A DNA stretch of 64,000 nucleotides from Sphingomonadaceae bacterium 3R27C6 (GTDB lineage: Bacteria > Pseudomonadota > Alphaproteobacteria > Sphingomonadales > Sphingomonadaceae): positions 1 to 64,000 of the forward strand of contig SCNS01000010.1 of assembly GCA_005503215.1 (NCBI GenBank), given 5' to 3'. The number at the start of each line of letters is the position of its first letter. Within the stretch, counting starts at the first letter, position 1. Of the stretch, positions 59,972-64,000 are shown piece after piece. The notes below the pieces were generated by a model. It ran no database searches and was not told where the DNA came from. It saw nothing but the letters and a program-made list of their open reading frames with translations. Both the position numbers and the translations under genes were made by a program.

Positions 59972-61090
59972 TCAGGCGGCGAAAACCGCCTTCGGAATAT
60001 GGGTGATGCGGCAGGCGAGGTCGGCTTCACCCGACGCGACGACATAATGGTCGCCTCCGTCGGCGATCCCCGTCGTGAACACGACGTCGCGGACATAGAG
60101 CCGGTCCTCCAGCGGGCGCGTGAGCTCGGCATTGGCTTCGATCAACGGCTGGTCGCTGGTTCGCAGGATTTTGGACGGATCGCGCCGGTCGAGCAGCGAC
60201 CAATAGGTGCGGTAGATACCGACGATTTCCTTGGGCTCGACCCCGTGCCAGAGCGTGAGCCAGCCATCGTCGGTGAGGATCGGCGGGGTGCCGCCGCCGA
60301 TCCGCGCGGTCGCGAGCGTATCGGCATGCGGGCGGATACCCGGCGCGAGATGCGGTTTCCAGTGAAGCGCGTCGGGCGAGGTCGCCAGGTTGATCGACGG
60401 ACCCGCGCGCCACTCCGAGCCCGGCGGATAGGCGAAATAAAGGTCGCCCAGCGGGCGCGTCTGTGCCCAGTAGCGCCCGTCGATGCGGCCTTCGAAAATG
60501 AGCATGTCCTTGTTCTGGTGATCGAGGACGATGTCCTCGAAGCGCCAGTCGATTCCGTTCGTCGAGCTGTAAAGCGTCGTCGAATGCCGTTCGGGGCTTA
60601 CCGAGCAGGTCGTCATCAGCCAGCGGTCGTCGACCCGCGAAATGCGGGCATCCTCGACGCCATAGCATTGGAAGCTGCCTTGCGGCGCCACCGCCTTGTC
60701 ATAATGGATCGCGACGCGCTCGAGCCCGTCGGGCGACAGTTCGACGGGAAGCAGCCAGGAGAGCGAGGTCAGCGCCATCACGCGCCACGTGCCTCCGCGC
60801 ACCATGAATTTGCGCGGGTCGGCGGTATCGCAAAGATCGAGCGGCCAGGCGTCGAGCCGATAGCCGCCCTCGGTCCAGCGGATGGCGCGCACATGGCCAT
60901 CGGCGATCGGATCGCGCAATGCTTCGGCGACGCGCACCATCATCAGCAGATTGCCGTTTTCGAGCCGGGTGAGGCCGGGATTGAAGGCGCCGAGGGCATA
61001 GGTCTCGGCATCGAACGCGCCGGCCAGCGGCGAGCGTCCGAGATCGACGTCGTCGGGGCCGAAGATGAGGCGGTCTATCGCAAAATCCAT
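59972..61090 (-). CDS. GH130 family beta-mannoside phosphorylase, second
   Basis: The 372-residue product starts MDFAIDRLIFGPDDVDLGRS. It has the five-blade features of GH130: FNPGLTRLENGNLLMMVRVAE, CYGVEDARISRVDDRWLM (Glu146, Asp147 of the EDxR motif) and GGGTPPILTDDGWLTLWHG, which lines the phosphate site. It differs strongly from the first GH130 gene in sequence, so the two probably act on different linkages or chain ends. Confidence 0.85.
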   Translation of the reverse strand: MDFAIDRLIFGPDDVDLGRSPLAGAFDAETYALGAFNPGLTRLENGNLLMMVRVAEALRDPIADGHVRAIRWTEGGYRLDAWPLDLCDTADPRKFMVRGGTWRVMALTSLSWLLPVELSPDGLERVAIHYDKAVAPQGSFQCYGVEDARISRVDDRWLMTTCSVSPERHSTTLYSSTNGIDWRFEDIVLDHQNKDMLIFEGRIDGRYWAQTRPLGDLYFAYPPGSEWRAGPSINLATSPDALHWKPHLAPGIRPHADTLATARIGGGTPPILTDDGWLTLWHGVEPKEIVGIYRTYWSLLDRRDPSKILRTSDQPLIEANAELTRPLEDRLYVRDVVFTTGIADGGDHYVVASGEADLACRITHIPKAVFAA

Positions 61091-61109
61091 ATCGCGGCGC
61101 TCCGCCCTG

Positions 61110-61379
61110 CTACACCGCGCGCTCCGGGGTCTGTGGCGCGCTGACCGGGGCGACAATCTCGGGCTGCTGCTGCGGCCGGATGACCCAATAATTGCCGGCG
61201 CCCAGGTTTTCGCGGCCGAGCAGGCAGATCGGCCGACCGTCCGCGCTGAGTTCCGCCCAGCGCCCCTCTGCCTCGCCTTGCGCGATCAACAGCGCCTGCG
61301 CCGGCGTATCGGCCTCGAATTCGACGCGTTTTTCGATGCCGATCCCGTCGTCCTCGTAACGAAGCGCATAGGTGATCAC
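61110..61379 (-). CDS. Small conserved-like protein, unknown
   Basis: The 89-residue product starts at GTG 61379 (AAAGGAG 6 bases upstream). It is alpha-beta with MITYALRYEDDGIG, an RVEFEADTPAQALLIAQGEA helix and a Cys-free, Gln/Pro-rich end. It reads like a short DUF-type protein in a stress cluster. Overlaps none; lies 19 bases before the GH130 gene start. Confidence 0.6.
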   Translation of the reverse strand: MITYALRYEDDGIGIEKRVEFEADTPAQALLIAQGEAEGRWAELSADGRPICLLGRENLGAGNYWVIRPQQQPEIVAPVSAPQTPERAV

Positions 61380-61469
61380 GTCGACTCCTTTCGCGCCTCC
61401 CCGTTTACGCAATGAGCAACGAATAGCGCGCCGCGAGGTTTCCGTGGCGGCAGGCGGGACCGGAAATTT

Positions 61470-62012
61470 TTATCGAGAATCGTGTCCGTCGGCGGTTGCA
61501 GGTGACGGAACAAAGCCGTTTCGATTACGAACGGCCCCGGTCAGCAGGTCGAGCGCCGCCGCGACGGCATGGTCGAGCACGCGCTCGCGTCCCAGATCGC
61601 CGAAATGGCATTCCTGCGAGGCGAGGCTGCCGATCCTGCTGGCACAGGCAAGGTAGACGAGGCCGACTTCTTCGTCGTCCTGCTGCGGCCCGCAAAAGCC
61701 GGTAATCGCGACGGCAAGATCGGCGGGGCTGTTCGCGAGCGCGCCCCTCGCCATCGCTTCGGCGGCGTCGGCGTTGACCGCGTCACAGCGCTCGGCGGCT
61801 TCGGCGGGGACGTCGAGGAGTTCGCGCTTGGCTTCCTTCGAATAGGCGACAAACCCCCGTTCGAGATGCGGCCCCAGTGAGACATCGCCGGCAAGCAAGG
61901 CGGCAAGCTGGCCGCCGGTACAGCTTTCGGCGGTCGCGATGCTGATCGGGTTATGCGCGAGGGCAACGATCAGGTCGGCCTTTGGACGGTCGAATTTTCC
62001 GCTTCCCGCCAT
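61470..62012 (-). CDS. pncC: CinA C-terminal-domain protein, nicotinamide-nucleotide amidase type
   Basis: The 180-residue product starts MAGSGKFDRPKADLIVALAH. It has the CinA/PncC block ISIATAESCTGGQLAALLAG, then SKEAKRELLDVP and ADLAVAITGFCGPQQDDEEVGLVYLA. Such amidases deamidate nicotinamide mononucleotide. The family glycine-rich turn reads GFCGP here rather than the more usual G-x-A-GP form, a mild deviation. GGGAGAG site upstream. A 192-base gap separates it from the next gene. Confidence 0.85.
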   Translation of the reverse strand: MAGSGKFDRPKADLIVALAHNPISIATAESCTGGQLAALLAGDVSLGPHLERGFVAYSKEAKRELLDVPAEAAERCDAVNADAAEAMARGALANSPADLAVAITGFCGPQQDDEEVGLVYLACASRIGSLASQECHFGDLGRERVLDHAVAAALDLLTGAVRNRNGFVPSPATADGHDSR

Positions 62013-62204
62013 ATTCTCTCCCGCGGTCCGGGGTGGGCGATCGACTGACGCATCACGGCATCGATCGTTCCCCGCCCACGTGCGGTCGCTCGCTTTTGCG
62101 CGGGTGCAGCGCACGGCCGGTCTCCATGGCCTGCCCGTCGCGCCGGCCTGCAACCCGGGCGGCTGTGCGGACGTTGAGCCCATGTCACGAAAAGGAGATC
62201 CACC

Positions 62205-62480
62205 ATGTCGCACGGCAATCTCGACCATGCAGCGACCGCTCCCGTCGAGCGTGTCGCGCGTGCGCTCGCCGGTCATGCACTGAGCAAAAATGCCGAAGGC
62301 GAACTAACGTCGGCGGGTCCGGCGGTCGATGCTCTATGGCCCGACTATACCGATGCTGCGCTCGCCGTGCTCCGTACGTTGCGCGAGCCGAGCGGGCGGA
62401 TGCTCGCGGTCGGCGACGCGGATGTCTGGGACCGGATGATCCGTGCGGCGATCGAGGATGAAACGATCTCGGAATTTTGA
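62205..62480 (+). CDS. Small cytoplasmic protein, unknown
   Basis: The 91-residue product starts after AAAAGGAGATCCACC, a strong site. It is helical with WPDYTDAALAVLRTLRE and WDRMIRAAIEDE parts. Similar short proteins are frequent near stress genes in alphaproteobacteria. Function unknown. Confidence 0.7.
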   Translation: MSHGNLDHAATAPVERVARALAGHALSKNAEGELTSAGPAVDALWPDYTDAALAVLRTLREPSGRMLAVGDADVWDRMIRAAIEDETISEF

Positions 62481-62567
62481 TCGAATAGCGCCGCGGGGCG
62501 CCAGTCTGTGCGGAAGATGGATTCCCCGCTCGATGGATCGTTTGTATTTTCGGCGCGTTGAACCGAA

Positions 62568-63173
62568 ATGGCGAGCGTCCCCGAAGCCACGCCGCAGGAA
62601 CGGCTGTTGCGCTATAATAATGGCGCGGTGCTCCTGCATTGGCTGATGGCGCTGATCATTGTGGCGCAGGTGGTCGTCGGCTTCACCTTTTCCGGCATGG
62701 ACCGCGGTCCGGCGCGCGGCGACCTCTTCACCGTGCACAAGACGCTCGGGGCAACAATCCTCTTGCTTGCGTTTTTCCGTCTTGCCTGGCGCCTTGCGCA
62801 TCCGCCGCCGCCCTTTCCGGTCGAACTGCCGCGCTGGGAACGTCTGGCGAGCGTCTGGACGCATCGGGCATTTTACGTCCTTCTGATCGCCCTGCCGCTT
62901 ACCGGCCTGATGGCCGTGTCGGGCGGTGCGAGCGCGGAGGGCAAATCGGTGACGCCGCTGCTTGGCGGCATACCGCTCCCGCTGATCCCCGGAATTTCCG
63001 AAGAAGCCGGCGAACGGCTTGGCGGCGTTCACGAACTGTTGGTGTTCGTCACGCTCGCGCTCCTCGTCCTGCATGTCGCGGCCGCGTTCAAGCACCAGAT
63101 CGCGCGCCATCGAGCGGCGGGCCGGATGCCGCCCTTTCAAGCGGCGGGTGAACACCCCGTCGCTTTGCCCTGA
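62568..63173 (+). CDS. Cytochrome b561-family membrane protein
   Basis: The 201-residue product has four transmembrane helices. Histidines fit heme ligation: LLHWLMALIIVAQ (helix 1), FTVHKTLGATILLL (helix 2), WTHRAFYVLLIALPLTG (helix 3) and VHELLVFVTLALLVLHVAAAFKHQ (helix 4). Bacterial b561 proteins move electrons from quinol to periplasmic acceptors or superoxide. Confidence 0.9.
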   Translation: MASVPEATPQERLLRYNNGAVLLHWLMALIIVAQVVVGFTFSGMDRGPARGDLFTVHKTLGATILLLAFFRLAWRLAHPPPPFPVELPRWERLASVWTHRAFYVLLIALPLTGLMAVSGGASAEGKSVTPLLGGIPLPLIPGISEEAGERLGGVHELLVFVTLALLVLHVAAAFKHQIARHRAAGRMPPFQAAGEHPVALP

Positions 63174-63442
63174 CAATTTCCCGTCGCGTCAGCGCGCGGG
63201 CGCGGCTTGCCCGACCGGTGCGGTCATCGCGGTCAGGGGCCGCGGCGCATACAGACACTCCCGCGATATTGGCGCGCTAGAATCGTCGTTCGGGCACCGC
63301 GGCATCGAAACGGGCGAGCCGGCGCGAATTGCGATGAACGGTGGAACATGCGGTATCGCGCTCCGTTGATCGGGAAGTGGGAGGGCGCGGCCGATCCCGA
63401 TTGGCCGTGTGCGCAACCTCAATGGATCAAGGAGAGATTGTC

Positions 63443-63814
63443 ATGGCCGACACCCTCGAAACAAACGAAACGCATCGTCTCATCGCTTCGGACAAGGTCG
63501 AAGGCACGAAAGTCTATAACCCGCAAGGCGAGAAGCTGGGAACGGTGGCAAATGTCATGATCGACAAAAGATCGGGCAAAAGCGAATATGCGGTGCTGGA
63601 GTTCGGCGGCCTGTTCGGGCTCGGCAGCGACCATTATCCGCTGCCATGGGACATGCTGACCTATGATACCGACCAGGGCGGCTATGTGGTCGACGTCGCC
63701 AAGGAGCAGCTCGTCGATGCGCCGCGCTATGGCACCGACAATGTGCCCGAATATACCGACGACTACGGCCGCGGCGTCTATGGCTATTATGGCGTGACCT
63801 ATCCGTTTATTTGA
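63443..63814 (+). CDS. PRC-barrel domain protein
   Basis: The 123-residue product starts MADTLETNETHRLIASDKVE (AAGGAGAG 7 bases upstream). The PRC-barrel shows VEGTKVYNPQGEKLGTVANV and MIDKRSGKSEYAVLEFGGLFGLG, followed by YPLPWDMLTYD. It has a Tyr/Gly-rich end. PRC-barrel proteins of this kind are common in sphingomonads and are tied to stress or surface adaptation. Confidence 0.88.
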   Translation: MADTLETNETHRLIASDKVEGTKVYNPQGEKLGTVANVMIDKRSGKSEYAVLEFGGLFGLGSDHYPLPWDMLTYDTDQGGYVVDVAKEQLVDAPRYGTDNVPEYTDDYGRGVYGYYGVTYPFI

Positions 63815-63826
63815 CAGCTGATAGGA

Positions 63827-63869
63827 ATGAAGGCCGGGACCGGGCGAGGCGCTCGTTCCCGGCCTTCAT
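63827..63869 (+). terminator. Strong hairpin after the PRC-barrel gene
   Basis: ATGAAGGCCGGGA (63827-63839) pairs exactly with TCCCGGCCTTCAT (63857-63869), loop 17 bases. It lies between the PRC-barrel stop and the convergent gene entering from the right, so it may serve as a bidirectional terminator. Confidence 0.7.
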
Positions 63870-63947
63870 CAGCATTCACCGGCCTGATCGGCCGTCAGCA
63901 TCTGCTTTCGCCATCGGTGCCCGGAAGCGTTCACGCCGGATGCACCA

Positions 63948-64000
63948 TCATTTGAGTTCGAAGAGCGTCGGTTCGTCGGGCGACGGTGTTTCGATGACCA
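63948..64000 (-). CDS. C-terminal end of a gene entering from the right
   Basis: The minus strand reads VIETPSPDEPTLFELK then a TGA at 63948-63950; the gene begins beyond base 64000. It is convergent with the PRC-barrel gene, separated by the hairpin. Seventeen codons are too few to assign a family. Confidence 0.5.
   Translation of the reverse strand, partial: VIETPSPDEPTLFELK

Noticed and set aside
59915..61144. 409-codon plus-strand ORF antisense to the second GH130 gene
   Set aside because: No motif and no ribosome site; the opposite strand carries the EDxR catalytic motif.

Overview
The window looks like a chromosomal segment of a high-GC sphingomonad (Sphingopyxis/Sphingomonas-like alphaproteobacterium). 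This is inferred from base composition, TonB-receptor-rich sugar loci and the style of LexA and regulator sequences; no rRNA or marker gene confirms it. It has three parts: a prophage (1 to about 33060, left end outside the window), a galactose/galactan-type sugar utilisation locus (about 33290-53574), and a cluster for mannoside-type glycans and stress-associated small proteins (53644-64000).

Prophage. A lambda-like switch lies at 1427-2558: a leftward repressor (1917-2246), a rightward Cro-like gene (2343-2558), and five near-identical palindromes (ATCACA-N3-TGTGAT) in the left and right control regions. Rightward early genes follow, most joined by ATGA/GTGA stop-start overlaps: two HNH-AP2 endonucleases, a LexA DNA-binding domain without its protease, a DnaA-domain-IV-like protein, RusA, and replication genes. 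A run of small accessory genes includes a likely Acb2/Tad1 nucleotide-sponge anti-defence protein (7983-8222). The late module has terminase, portal, scaffold, capsid, adaptor and tail proteins, ejection proteins, and collar and spike fibres. There is no tape measure or tail tube, so a short-tailed (podovirus) particle is likely. Lysis genes (muramidase, holin, nested spanins) follow. A leftward operon of small proteins (32579 to about 29794) starts at a promoter region with four CGATAACG repeats, shared with a divergent ribbon-helix-helix gene. The right end abuts tRNA-Arg(CCT) at 32984-33060, with four TGTGCC repeats beside it. This suggests a tRNA attachment site, but no integrase is in the window.

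Sugar locus. Two TonB receptors, three GH43-type proteins, a GH-A clan glycosidase and an esterase appear to capture and trim a plant-type glycan. A mutarotase, a Gfo/Idh sugar dehydrogenase, an SMP-30 lactonase, an IlvD/Edd dehydratase, a KDGal kinase and a KDPGal aldolase then form a complete De Ley-Doudoroff route to pyruvate and glyceraldehyde 3-phosphate. An SSS symporter imports the sugar. A FadR-type GntR regulator lies beside the symporter, and an AT-rich motif (TATATKAYAAATAA) recurs before several transcription units, so one regulator may control the set.

Right part. A diguanylate cyclase is followed by a GT4 glycosyltransferase fused to a helical domain, two GH130 phosphorylase-family genes, an SDR, a CinA/PncC amidase, a cytochrome b561 and a PRC-barrel protein. 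This combination suggests synthesis and phosphorolytic recycling of a mannoside polymer in a stress context (inference). A partial gene enters from the right edge.
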